This document shows positions 51,220-62,119 of a stretch of DNA of 64,000 nt, one piece after another. This stretch comes from Vitis vinifera (lineage: Eukaryota > Streptophyta > Magnoliopsida > Vitales > Vitaceae), in assembly GCF_030704535.1 (NCBI RefSeq), contig NC_081806.1, positions 5,107,001 through 5,171,000 on the forward strand, read 5' to 3'. A program made the translations under genes and the position numbers. The notes beneath the pieces were generated by a model. That model was not told where the DNA came from. It ran no database searches and saw only the letters and a list, made by a program, of their open reading frames with translations. The first letter of the stretch is position 1, and every line of letters starts with the position of its first letter.

Positions 51220-51897
51220 TATGTCTGCATTGGTCGGTCAAAGGGTTTTGAGTCTGAGAAGGACACGTGAAGGGAAGCTCCCCACATGGTACCACAATGC
51301 ATGGTAGACTTTAGGAGAGCTGTTGGTGTGGCTCCCAAGCCTTGGTGAGTTTCGATTAATGTGTTGAAACTGAACATGTGTGATGAGATTAATTCAGTCC
51401 ATTAATGCTGTTCTGGCCATGGGATTTTTTAAAAAAGTAGTGTTCAATAGAAGGTCTGTCCAATATCCTGATCACAAAATTATTGGCCTCTATTCATGCA
51501 TTCTTTATTTCATCAGGGACTAGGTATGAAGGCGTTCCCTTCCGGTAAGAAAACCAAACAGAAGAGACAAAGTAATTACGGCTTGTCTTTGTGACATGTA
51601 TAGATTTTTCTGAAATGTCACGTCCTTTTATGAAACAAATTAAGACTGGCCTCCCCATTCTTTTGCCTCATTTGTCCATAGACCAGAATTGGATCTATCT
51701 GAGAAGATATACTATGAATACCTATGTCGACGCGTCAAGACAATGGTGGTGAACCATTAATTGGTGCTACGTACGTACTTATACTCTGATATCAGTTACT
51801 TTGAATTCACGGGCAAACGCCCATGCTCATGACAATATAGAGCAAACATGAGGCCATATTTTCAGTTGATCCTTCATGCGACTCTGGGTTAATCTAA

Positions 51898-52177
51898 GGT
51901 GGCGTTTGTTTTTTTACTTAATTCTAAATAGAACCTTAATACTTAATAGTATTAAATATTAGATTGTTTGTTTTTGTAGTATTTTATTTCTATTAAGTAT
52001 TAAAAAGTAAAAAAAAATCATTGTGTTATTTTTTCTATTTAGAAAAAGCCAGAATATATATGGCTTTTTCTATTTAGTAAAAAGTTTATAAAAAGTCATT
52101 AAAAAGTAAAAAAACAAACAACCTAAATTCTAAAACTAAATGATTTTCAGCAAAAAGTCAAAAAAACAAACACCACC
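51898..52177 (+). mobile_element. Tourist-type (PIF/Harbinger) MITE, copy 1
   Basis: A 280-bp element with terminal inverted repeats GGTGGCGTTTGTTTTTTT / AAAAAAACAAACACCACC, flanked by the 3-bp duplication TAA, as in PIF/Harbinger MITEs. It is AT-rich and fold-back, with an inner hairpin AGAAAAAGCC...GGCTTTTTCT. An inverted second copy lies at 63143-63419. Confidence 0.9.
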
Positions 52178-53299
52178 TAAGTCTTTATATCACCATCAGC
52201 CATATATTGTAGAATCAGACATGGCTCCACACGGTACAAAGATTCATAAACTGATCTATAATAAATGTTAAAATCGGACATGGCGAAAAAAATTGATGCG
52301 CATATGGCTCCACACGGTTCAAGGATGATCCATAAAAATCCATCTTCACAGTAGAATCAAACCATATAGTCCCATTAAGGTCCAGAGATGTGTAAACAAG
52401 TGTGAATGGAGAAAAGAATATTATACATGATTTGACGTGGGATTATCATCCGGACACAAATTTTTCATTTAAAGGTTCAGTGGAGCCCGTGGTAGGTTCT
52501 GGTGATGCTCGTGACACTTCCATCCAGCAAGCAACTTGCACCAAGAACATGCCAAAATGAAAGACCATGATCACCGCAGAAGCTATTGAGAACAACATTT
52601 ATTAATTATACACTCAAATATTCATTTATAATAATTTTGTATTCTACCCCAAAGGCTTATCTCTTTGAATCATACCAAGTCAAGAATGGGAAAGAATCAA
52701 TGAAAAATCTTGTCATGTCCAGGATCTAATTCCAGCTAGCAAGTACATAAAGATTTTCCATGGTTCTCAAGCAAGCTGGAAATGAAGTGGTGCATATTAG
52801 CTTTAAAGTCAAAGTAAGTAGACAAAAATTGTTTCGTTGCGGCGAGGGCATTTGTACAGGGGTGGAAAGTATAGCCTTCTAGAACAAGATTTTCATGTTT
52901 GGAAAATAAGAAGATTTTGCTTGTTAAATCAAAATAAGTATTAAAAATGTACAGCACTCCAATGGAATGGATACTTGACTTTGTGCTCTAGAAATTCAGA
53001 ACTGTTTATATGTTACTGGGTACATACTGCTATAAAATGTAGTACACTTAAAAAGGATTAGGAGACGTCCATCCTCTTCGAAGCCCATCTTCCATGGGTG
53101 TACTAGCTAGAATATGAGGATTGGTACAGTGCAAGCCATAAGCTAGGTCGAATTACTGAATAAAATATTAGATTGACGCAAGAGCAAGCAACATAGCAAT
53201 TTGTCAATCCCCACCACAGAAGCAGCCAAAAGTTAGCCTACAATCTGTCTTCGGTGCCAGCTAACGTCCCAAGGCCACACATGGCCACTGCGTAGATTT

Positions 53300-53345
53300 A
53301 CTTATATATATATATATAAATTTTTTTTTTATATATATATATTTT
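53300..53345. repeat. AT palindrome upstream of eight-cysteine gene copy C
   Basis: TTATATATATATATAAA, a T run, then ATATATATATATATTTT: a self-complementary AT block 45-90 bp upstream of the copy C TATA box. It could form a cruciform or act as a loosely placed promoter element. Confidence 0.7.
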
Positions 53346-53390
53346 ATTTTGCGTGTACCTCAATCGAAAAAATTTCCCTTCCTTGAACTC

Positions 53391-53397
53391 TATAAAA
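53391..53397 (+). promoter_or_regulatory. TATA box of eight-cysteine gene copy C
   Basis: TATAAAA within CTCTATAAAATG, ~105 bp upstream of the chosen ATG at 53496, the same spacing as in the other copies. Confidence 0.7.
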
Positions 53398-53495
53398 TGT
53401 GATCACTCACTCCAATCTCTTCATCCCAAGCACTTCTATAGTTGCCACCACTCTTTTACTATTGCAGAAAAGAGAAAAAAATTAGGGCTTGGGAT

Positions 53496-53903
53496 ATGGC
53501 TTCCAAGAGCTCTGCATCATTGGCTTTCTTCCTTTTAGTTAACCTTCTCTTCTTTGCCATTGTCTCTGCATGTGGCACTTGCCCTAGTCCTCCTAAGTCA
53601 AAGACTAACCCCAGGCCAACTCCTAGCCCCAGTCCTGCTAGGGCCACTTGCCCTAAAGATACCCTTAAGTTGGGAGTATGTGTCGATTTGCTTGGCGGGC
53701 TGCTCGGAGTTGTTGTGGGTAACCCTCCAAAAACCCCATGCTGCTCTCTCATCCAAGGCCTTGCTGATCTTGAGGCTGCTGTTTGCCTTTGCACTGCCAT
53801 TAAAGCCAATGTTTTGGGCATTAACCTCAATATCCCTCTTTCTCTTAGCTTGCTTCTCAATGTCTGCTCAAAGAAGGTCCCATCTGGCTTCCAGTGTGCC
53901 TAA
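53496..53903 (+). CDS. DC2.15-type 14-kDa proline-rich / eight-cysteine-motif protein, copy C
   Basis: An intronless 135-aa protein on the strand opposite to the other three members. The start [14 protein letters not shown] was chosen because it begins a normal signal peptide (1-~25) and aligns with MDSK/MGSK of the paralogues; an upstream ATG at 53442 would add 18 residues ahead of the signal peptide. After ACGTC comes a Pro-rich spacer ([10 protein letters not shown]) and the eight-cysteine domain with Cys at 52, 62, 82, 83, 97, 99, 124 and 134, ending VPSGFQCA. Secreted cell-wall/apoplast protein by family. TATAAAA lies at 53391, ~105 bp upstream, and AATAAA at 54048-54053, ~145 bp past the stop. 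Confidence 0.93.
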   Translation: MASKSSASLAFFLLVNLLFFAIVSACGTCPSPPKSKTNPRPTPSPSPARATCPKDTLKLGVCVDLLGGLLGVVVGNPPKTPCCSLIQGLADLEAAVCLCTAIKANVLGINLNIPLSLSLLLNVCSKKVPSGFQCA

Positions 53904-54047
53904 ACAAATCACTGTTCCTTCTCCTCTTTCGTCCTTTTGCTCATTCTGCGTGCGTCACATGAAGTTCTGGTTTAAGATGGGTATAAGTGGTAACTGCTCG
54001 TCTCCTTTGTAACAATATAATTGTGTTTTTGTGCTGGAATAATAGCG

Positions 54048-54053
54048 AATAAA
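54048..54053 (+). terminator. Poly(A) signal of eight-cysteine gene copy C
   Basis: AATAAA ~145 bp after the stop codon at 53903, preceded by the T-rich TTGTGTTTTTGTG. A plausible 3' end signal. Confidence 0.5.
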
Positions 54054-54767
54054 CTTCCCATTCTGTAAACTCAAGTGATCAGTTCCTAATGTCTACTTAC
54101 ATATGCAACTGCATATATGGGAAATAAAAGATTATTTATGTTTACTAATGTCCGAAGTTCTTTTCATACTTTCCGCACAAAGTTTATTCTACTGTCCTTA
54201 AAGTTGATTGTGTCAATCATATTGTGACGTTGCTTTTACTGCAGTGCAGTGCAGTGCAGGTAGATCAGCCCTAAAACTACAGTGAAGAAAGTGAAAATTT
54301 GAGTTTATGATTGATGCATGCATGCATGCCACATTCATGCATGACTTTTGATCGATAAGGCATTTCATTACATGTGTGCATGCAGAAGGCAAGTGTCGGC
54401 GATTACTACTGCATGCAGAAAATTAATTAATGCATCATTTGCTTCACAGTTCACACTGATTAGTTAATTGGAATTTTCTTACTTTTCAAATTTTTGCAAT
54501 TAATAGAAGACAGAGTGCTAACCAAAATTTATGTATCTATGTTTATTATTACTCTTGGATGGAGAATATATAGATATAAGCCTAAACTAGACCAAGATTG
54601 TAAGTATTTTTCTAAGGCAATAAAATAACTAGGAAATTATAATCCAATATATTTCATCGAGATCAAATCTAATCATTTTTATATAGCTTAGATTGTTGAT
54701 GGATGTACAAATTAGCAAATGCTTATAGTTACTCCGGCCCTCAGATTTTATTTTATTTTTTTGTCGA

Positions 54768-55247
54768 TTGTACCATGCATTAAAAAGATTCTTGAATTGC
54801 AACAGCCCACATATTTCCAGGGAATATGACAATGATATAGTTGGGCTTCATCATTCTAGTGTTGAATTAATTTCAAAAATGGCCAACCAAGAGGATGGTT
54901 GTACATGTAATGTTCTAACTTCTGAAGACACGAAATCCTTTTTGGTCCGTCAACGGGCCCATATAGTGGAAGTTCATAGCAGTTGCAAGCTATATATTGC
55001 GAACACAGTTGCTCCCGTGACTCAGAATTTGGTAAGAATGATGAATCATCACATGGCAAAGAGAGGAAAAAGAAAGAAGAAAGTGTTCACTTCATCATTG
55101 TATCAAAAGGGAAAGATTCGTTGCCCCGTTGTAATTTGGACTTCTCAAATTAAAAGTCAGAAAACCAATCATATTGGACATCCAAAACTTTTGATGAATT
55201 CTTTCTTTAATTTGGGTTTTAATCCGAGTAATGATTTTTTTTTTTAA
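54768..55247 (+). other. Unassigned 159-codon open frame
   Basis: The first ~90 codons have a mixed, protein-like composition (for example LHHSSVELISKMANQ and VHSSCKLYIANTVAP), whereas the end is Lys-rich then Phe/Asn-rich, as in noncoding DNA. I recognise no family and see no promoter. It could be a fragment of a decayed gene or chance. Not called as a gene. Confidence 0.15.
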
Positions 55248-55249
55248 TT

Positions 55250-57080
55250 CCTTGGGTAATAGTTCAACTGATATGATATTCCACACTTTGTCTAGACTTG
55301 AATCATGTTACTCCTCAATCAGCTTGAAATTTCATGGAACCAGCTAAGCTAAGATTTTCTTGTTATTTCATGACTTTGTACATTCTTTATTATCTTACAT
55401 GTCTTTCACGGCTTGTATGATGGTAAGTTTCCAGTGCAGGCTAAATGGTGGTATGGATCAAGTCCCACTTTATAGTGAATAATCTGAGTGATAGATTACT
55501 ATTCTGTTATATTTGGCTTGACTCTTCAATCAGCCAGATAAAATATGAAGTCCCTCCTAACCACCACTTCTCTCTCGTGAACCACCTTTGGCACATTCAA
55601 GCTAATATTGGGAACAGACAGATTTAATGGTTAAATGACCTTTTGTTAAAGTTCTTTCCCACCGATGATTAATTATATATGGTCGAATACAATGCCAGTT
55701 GCCACATCAATTCCTTAATGATATTCTTTACAATAAGACAGGCTCAGAAGGGCACACAATGGCAACTTTATTATAAACTATATATGTGGAGCTTAAGAGA
55801 TGCCAGCCATGATTCAATGCTCCATAACAATTATGTCATGTGATACGAGAAACTCGTATTTAGCCGGATGCGATGGCCTAACAAGTCTTTCCCTTCTTAG
55901 TGTGAAAAAAGTGAAAGAAATATATAACAAGGAATAAGGAAAATGCATGTTTTAATTCCTTCGTTTTATTGGAGAAGACATTTTCCAAAAGTGCGACAAA
56001 TCCTTTCCAGGTTTCATTTGTATAATTATGTATATCTTGAGCATAATCTTCTATTCCATCTCTAGAGATTAAAAGCAATACTTCAACCACTTGTATAGAG
56101 GAAATATTTACTATATTATATTTCATGTTAAAACAAAGAGACTTGCTTTATTGAAGAGATTTTTACCAGATTATATTTCATGTCCAAAGAATAATACTTG
56201 CTTTTGCTCTTTAACACTTTCTCGTTTTTGGAAACGGAGACTTAATTGAAAACCGATGCATTAATACGAATTTCTTCCAAGAAGAAAAAGAAATGTGAAG
56301 CTGGAACCCTCCTTTGATTCCAGGAGAGGGAAGGTTATAATATAAGACCCTTAAGACTTTTTAGGACCAGAGCCCCCTAATTAGTTCTGCTTCTTGAGTT
56401 TAAGCTATTGATGGGTCTCTGGACTTGAGTAGACTGCAATGATCCATTTGATAGAAGAAGGCAGATGAAAGGCTCCTTTTAGGATTAGAGCTCTGGTTTC
56501 ATATGTCCTTATAACTTGAAACCACGTTCATATCATCAGAGCTTAGGGATATGCTTACATAGAGTGTATATATATAAATAATTTGTGATGGTTCAGATCA
56601 AAACGTCAAGTTCTTGATGTCTCTCAGGCTGCCTTTGCTCTAGTTGAGTTTGATGATAGAGGTTGTGCATATTATATTAATTAGGCTAAGATTGTCTTTT
56701 TTGTTTCTTTGATGGCTCTGAATGAATTTTACCATTTAATAAAAAAGGAATGAAGGGAAAAGAAATAAGTGAGTGATTCCAAAATGGTGCTCATGGGGTT
56801 AACCAACTCAGAAGATCAGAGCACCAGGGGAATCATGCTTAGCATTTTTACAGTGATCTCAATGTAATATAGTGTGATTTGAAAAGAGAAGGCTTTGGAA
56901 GTTAACAAACATAACTTAGAATAAACTCGGACATCGCCATCAGAGTATACCACCACCACAAGTCAAATTCTAAACACAACAGAAACACCAAACGCTAACC
57001 AAAACCACCAATAATCAAAACCCTAACAGAAAGCAAAGACCAAGCGTGAAAAGTAGAAACTCAGAACTTATTTCAACAAT
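55250..57080. other. Intergenic region between copy C and the long HyPRP
   Basis: No domain-bearing frame. The last ~200 bp should contain the HyPRP 3' UTR (minus strand). Confidence 0.55.
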
Positions 57081-57104
57081 GGAATACACTTTTGACTTGA
57101 CTTA

Positions 57105-57815
57105 CTAGAGAGGAGGACATACGAAACCAGGTGGAGGAGTCTTCCCACAAGTTATAAGGGCTTCTAGAGCAATAGGAATGAATATGTTGAGGTTAAGAAG
57201 CTTAAGCCTTATGGCAGTGCAGAGACACACAGCTGCTTCAAGCTCTAGCAAGCCTCCAAGCACCGGGCAGCATACATTCTCCACTGGATTCCCCAAACCA
57301 ATATGCACCAAACCTCCAAGCACATCCACGCAAGCCCCTAATTTAATCGCATTTACTGGACAAGTTGGTGAAGTAGAGGGGGGAGGGTTAAGACCTGGAA
57401 GACCACCACCTCCTCCTCCTCCGCCACCGCCGCCGCCTCCGCCGCCGCCTCCACCACCACCACCTCCACCGCCGCCACCCCCGGAAGGGGGGTTACCAGT
57501 ATAAGGTGGGTACGTGCTTGAGGGTGGCGGAATGGTCACCGGAGGGTTTACTACCGGAGGTGTTATTCCTGGTGGATTATTTGAAGGCGGCGATACTATC
57601 GGTCGCTCTTTGTGGTGGCCGGGTGGGTGCTTCTTGGATGGAGGATGAGGATGAGGATGAGGAATTGTCGGTGTGTTTGGGCGGCGGTAAGGTGGGCTTG
57701 GGTAGCGGTAAGGTGGCTGTGGCTGTGAGCAATAGCCACAAGCCTGCATTGGCGGCAATGCCATTAACATGAAAATCATGAAGATGAAGAACATGGCTGT
57801 ACCCTTAGAACCCAT
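57105..57815 (-). CDS. Long hybrid proline-rich protein (HyPRP) with poly-Gly hinge and eight-cysteine domain
   Basis: An intronless 236-aa protein. Residues 1-~25 are a signal peptide (FFIFMIFMLMAL), then CGYC, a Pro-rich region ~30-110 with His-Pro and Tyr-Pro repeats (PHPHPHPP, PPYRYPSPPYRRP, NPPVTIPPP), an uninterrupted run of 27 Gly (112-138), and the C-terminal eight-cysteine domain with Cys at 152, 162, 182, 183, 197, 199, 223 and 233. HyPRPs of this type are secreted wall proteins; the Pro-rich part is thought to interact with wall polymers and the hydrophobic domain with membrane or wax surfaces. A poly-Gly block between the two parts is unusual. The nucleotide run (57402-57482) gives a matching poly-Pro open frame on the opposite strand, which is an artefact. 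TATA-like CTATAAAG lies ~65 bp upstream of the ATG. Confidence 0.93.
   Translation of the reverse strand: MGSKGTAMFFIFMIFMLMALPPMQACGYCSQPQPPYRYPSPPYRRPNTPTIPHPHPHPPSKKHPPGHHKERPIVSPPSNNPPGITPPVVNPPVTIPPPSSTYPPYTGNPPSGGGGGGGGGGGGGGGGGGGGGGGGGGGLPGLNPPPSTSPTCPVNAIKLGACVDVLGGLVHIGLGNPVENVCCPVLGGLLELEAAVCLCTAIRLKLLNLNIFIPIALEALITCGKTPPPGFVCPPL
57402..57482. repeat. GGN trinucleotide repeat encoding 27 glycines
   Basis: A mixed GGT/GGC/GGA codon repeat (read on the minus strand) inside the HyPRP gene. Mixed codons suggest an older, partly stabilised expansion. Confidence 0.9.
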
Positions 57816-57877
57816 AACTTTGGGTTCACAGAGGATTACTAAATCTTCTTCGCGGCAAATGATGAACTTGATCCTAG

Positions 57878-57885
57878 GACTTTAT
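57878..57885 (-). promoter_or_regulatory. Possible TATA box of the HyPRP gene
   Basis: Minus-strand CTATAAAG ~65 bp upstream of the ATG at 57815. The short distance to the start codon implies a short leader; no stronger candidate was found nearby. Confidence 0.45.
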
Positions 57886-58679
57886 AGCGGAATTCAATGA
57901 GTCACCCGTGACTAGTGACCTTGAACTGAAAGTGTGAAGGAGGACAATACGTGGATAGAACCCCAAGCTCGGAAATATAGGCTTTAATTTGGAAATTAAA
58001 TTGAAAAGTTTGTAGTTTTGCGCTGGATCGGGAAAACCAATAACCAATCCGTGACCGGCCCAATTCAATCCGTGAAAGCCTTCGATTTCAGAACAAGTTC
58101 AGTCTCACGGATTCCCATTGCTGCGTCTCTTTGTTTTCTTTCGATAATTTCACTTCACTTTTATATTTCTTTTTAGCCCATTGCTTTTTCTGGGTTTCTC
58201 TCATTTCTTTGCATTTCTGTGATTGAGAATGATTTTTTCATCATTTCGAGGCAGGGCACTGTAATTACAGCGAAGCACTTTGTCCTCCCTTTCAAAAACT
58301 GTTGGCGGGTTAGAGAGGGATGGGAGTCTGAACCAAGATGGTGTACGAGTAAGACTAGGGTTTCCAGGGACACACTTTTTTTTTGCTCAATTATTTGAGT
58401 TGAGTATACGACTGAACGTAACATGTGAATTTTTATTTTTATTTTTTTTCTATTTGTACTTCTTTTCTTCATTATTTATGATCAAATAATTGGGAGAATA
58501 GGAACTAGAAAATGAAAATAGACCATTTTGCCTGTTGGGAAAGGGTGGAGTTCAAGCTTTGAAAGTTGTATATACATTAACATTTTTAAAAGTTGTATTA
58601 GGTGGGTTTTTAGTGTTTAAAAAGCATCATGCCGAAGCAAGTCAATGATGAACAAAAATAAACAAAAATGTAATCACAT

Positions 58680-58830
58680 GAAAATAAAAAAATTAACATG
58701 GTTCGACAGTGTCTTTATACCCGGAAAGTGTAATTACAATCCTAAAAATTCTATAATTTAAAATCTCTTTTTATATTCTTTAAAAATATTCTATGTAAGA
58801 ATAAACCTATCTCTATAACAAAATCTCACA
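58680..58830. mobile_element. Possible second Copia LTR fragment
   Basis: Contains TTAACATGGTTCGACAG followed by sequence of the same style as the LTR-like region at 59.5 kb (ATGGTTCGAC, then a short block and AT-rich tail). Weak, short similarity only. Confidence 0.3.
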
Positions 58831-59439
58831 TGAAATATTTTATTTTTAATAATAAGAAAGTTGCTTATAAAAATATTATTCAAAAAAAAAAAAAAGGTCT
58901 GAAAAGAAATTTTGAGAGGCTTTTTAACAATCTGCAAATTGACTCCAATTTAAAAATGAGTAAACATCTTAAATATATATTCTCCGAAGTGTTAAAATGT
59001 AATCCATTATATATAGGAAAATAAAATGAAAAATGAATAATGTCGATCGAGTACTATTTGAGATGATTCAGAGGAATAACTTCTATCAATATATACATCA
59101 GTTGTATACTCCAATATGTGGGTCTTCAATAGCAATATCTATCATGATGGAATCCATAATATTATGATATTTTACATCAATAGGCCTTGTCTAGCATGAA
59201 AATCTTGAATATTTTTTACCAAATGAATGACCCTTTGATTATTACAATGTAACAATTAATGCTTCCTTGCTGAAGTTAATTGCGCTATATAATGCCTTCT
59301 AACTAAATAATTTCCATTATAACTTTAGTAATTGTCATTTATCTTACAATAGAGACCTCCAATTAATAAGTTCACAAATAAAAGTAAATTAATAACTAAT
59401 CATAGATCTCTAGAATCAATGTTTCCAACATAATTTGAA

Positions 59440-59640
59440 TCAATATATATCCAATGACTTTTATTGATCTTCATGCAACGACAGATTTAACGTGGTTCGA
59501 CGAATTGCCTACATGCACGAGAATAGGGAAGAAAACTTTCACTATATGTCAAATTAGGGTTACATAAAAAGGGTATTTATACTAATCCTCAGATAATGAA
59601 ATTCCAAAAATACCCTTAAACCGTACCGGGTCCCCCCCTA
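59440..59640 (-). mobile_element. LTR-like sequence at the 3' end of the decayed Copia element
   Basis: Downstream of pol on the minus strand come a TATA-like AGTATAAATACCC (59571-59584), GTAACCCTAATTT and GTCGAACCACGTTAAATC, an arrangement common in plant Copia LTRs. Exact LTR limits (TG...CA) and a partner LTR were not found. Confidence 0.55.
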
Positions 59641-59799
59641 CACTGCACCACAACCTATTGTTTGCTCTTGACAATAAAAATACAAGCTTGAATGGCAAAT
59701 GTCGTCGTTCCACTTCGACATTTGCTTATTTTTCTCCATATATGTTTTTCCTTCAATATGAGTCACATATTACAATAATTTTAGTACATGCATCTTTTC

Positions 59800-62110
59800 T
59801 ATCTATCTACAAGGTATCTAAGAATCTAATTTACACCATTTCAAAGTTCCTTTTCAAAGAATATTCATCATGTATATGCTAACTATACTTATTGCTCATG
59901 TAATATAAGACCTAGTACAAACCATTACATACACGAGGCAACTAATAACATTCGAGTAAAGAACTTTTGACATAAACTCTTACTCATTCCTATACTAGGA
60001 CAAATTTGAGATCCTAATCTACAATATACAGCAAGAGATGCTACTCATATATTTAGCTTCATTTATGTTAAATCTTCATAATAATTTGTCAACACACATC
60101 TTGTGAAGCATCCACGTTTTTTGAGCCGTTTTGTTTCTTTATATTTTAATGCCAATAATTTTCTTTGTAGCCATAAGGTCTTTTATATCAAACTCCTTAC
60201 TCAACATACACCTTAATTTTTTAAATGTCAACTTACTTTTATAGCAATCAATATATCAACATACAAAACAACTAGAATAAAAGATTCACCATTAAGTGGG
60301 CCTAAAATAAAGCAACAGCCACACTTAAATTGCATATATCTATGAGATATCATGAATATCTCGAAACACTTGAACAATCAACGAAGAGCTTACTTCAAAC
60401 TACATAAGGACTTTCTCAATCTATATACACAACTCTTTTTTCTAGCTTCATAAATCCTTTGGGTATATATATATAAATTTCTTTTTTTAAATCACTATAT
60501 GGGAAAGCTTTTTTCATATCTACTCTACTCTAACTCTATGTACAATATAGAAACCATAGAAATAACAACTTGAATTAAAGTGTGCTTCATAATTAGAGAA
60601 AATTTTCATTGTAATCAATTCCTTTTTCATGCAAAAATGCTTTCACTATCTGTCATGCTTTGTACTTTTCTCTTTCCTTATATGAAATGACTTTCTTTTC
60701 CTATAGACCCCTTACATCCAATTGGTTTTTTCTTTAAACAATTTTATTAGTCCTTTCTTATTATTCTTTTGCAATAATTTCATAACATAGCAGTATAACA
60801 CCAAGCATTGGTCACTATCATCACTTTCAATTGCATCCTAAAAAAGGTAGGGATCTTTACCTCCGGTAAATAATGCAAAAGAAACCATATCTTCAAAACT
60901 ATACCGTAGTAGGGCTTTAAGTGAGCATATTTTCTTTGCCAATGCTCTAAGCTAGAATCATTGGATCGGGCTGTTCTTTATGTGAGCATTGTTTTTTTTG
61001 TTTTAAATTGTACTCTTTTTTCTTTCTCAAATTCCATCTTAATAATTTGTTTTTGCAGATTGAATACTTTCATTAACAATTTCATTTGTTCTTGATTTTT
61101 CTTCAACAAATGTTTTTCATCAAATACCACAATTTTATTCACCACTTTTTTTTATTAATTTCTAGATCCGTAAGTTTATAACCTTCAATTCCTTTTTTAA
61201 ACCCAAAGAATATGAACCTTTTCGATTTTGGATCAAGTTTTATTTTTTAATTTTGCACTTATATATAAGCCAGATAACCAAATATTTGAAGAACAAAGAA
61301 TTTATTGGTTTACCCAACCATGCTTCTTCTGTAATCTTGAAATTAATTGTAACAGTTGAGATTAATTAATTATATAACAACTTGTGTACAACATTCAATC
61401 TTATATGTCAATTTGTTTGTCCTTTCAGTCATTCCATTTTGCTATGGAGTTCCTCGTATATGAAATGTTTGAGTGATACTAGAATTTTTGTAGTACTCTT
61501 TAAACTCCTCAACTCTTGTACTCATGTCCATTATCTTATTTGAAATATTTTATCCTCCTTGTTTCATTTTCACCTTCTTTTTTCCATTCTTTAAACATCC
61601 CAAAAACCTCTAATTTATGTTTCATAAAATAAACCCATTATTTTCTTGAATAATCATCAACAAGACAAACAAAACAATATGCAACACAAATAAAAGGAGC
61701 TTAGATAGGACCTCAAACATTAGAATGAACACAATCAAGAATACCTAAACTTATGCGAGAATACAAACTTGAAACTAACCATATTGTTTCTTGAGCACAT
61801 AGAATTGACAAGAGTTTGATTTTCATGACTTTACATCTTTTAAAAGATTCCTATTATGTAATTTCACCCTTCTCTATTCACCCAAATGTTCAAGACACAT
61901 GTGTCATAACTTCATATCATCTTATTGTACGAAGTACAACTTTAAAAGATTCCTCCTGAATAATTAATTTCATCATTCTCTATTCACCCAAATGTTCAAA
62001 TGTTCAAGAGACGTGCATCATAACTTTATGTCATTTGAATCTGACTCTAATGTCGTGGAAAGTACAGCTCCCCCTATAATATGTTAGCCCAAGGTTTTTC
62101 CAAAGGCAAC
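59800..62110 (-). mobile_element. Decayed Copia retrotransposon pol (integrase to RNase H)
   Basis: On the minus strand, in interrupted frames and in the right order: pre-integrase zinc-finger remains (CLEHLGE, ~61890), integrase core (LVDDYSRK ~61650; FHIRGTP ~61455), conserved KLDPKSKRFIF (~61220-61245), RT blocks (PIGCKGS ~60720; LYVDILIA ~60250), and late pol (CLVYVMVCTR ~59920-59950). Many stops and frameshifts make it inactive. The 61.86-62.06 kb end contains an internal ~110-bp duplication. Confidence 0.9.
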
Positions 62111-62119
62111 AAATCAAAT

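Noticed and set aside
57178-57504. Plus-strand open frame with a long poly-Pro run
   Set aside because: Produced by the antisense of the Gly27 codon repeat in the HyPRP gene.
59480-59510. GGTTCGA word that could mark a tRNA T-loop
   Set aside because: No acceptor stem, D-arm or anticodon arm fits around it; the context is LTR-like.
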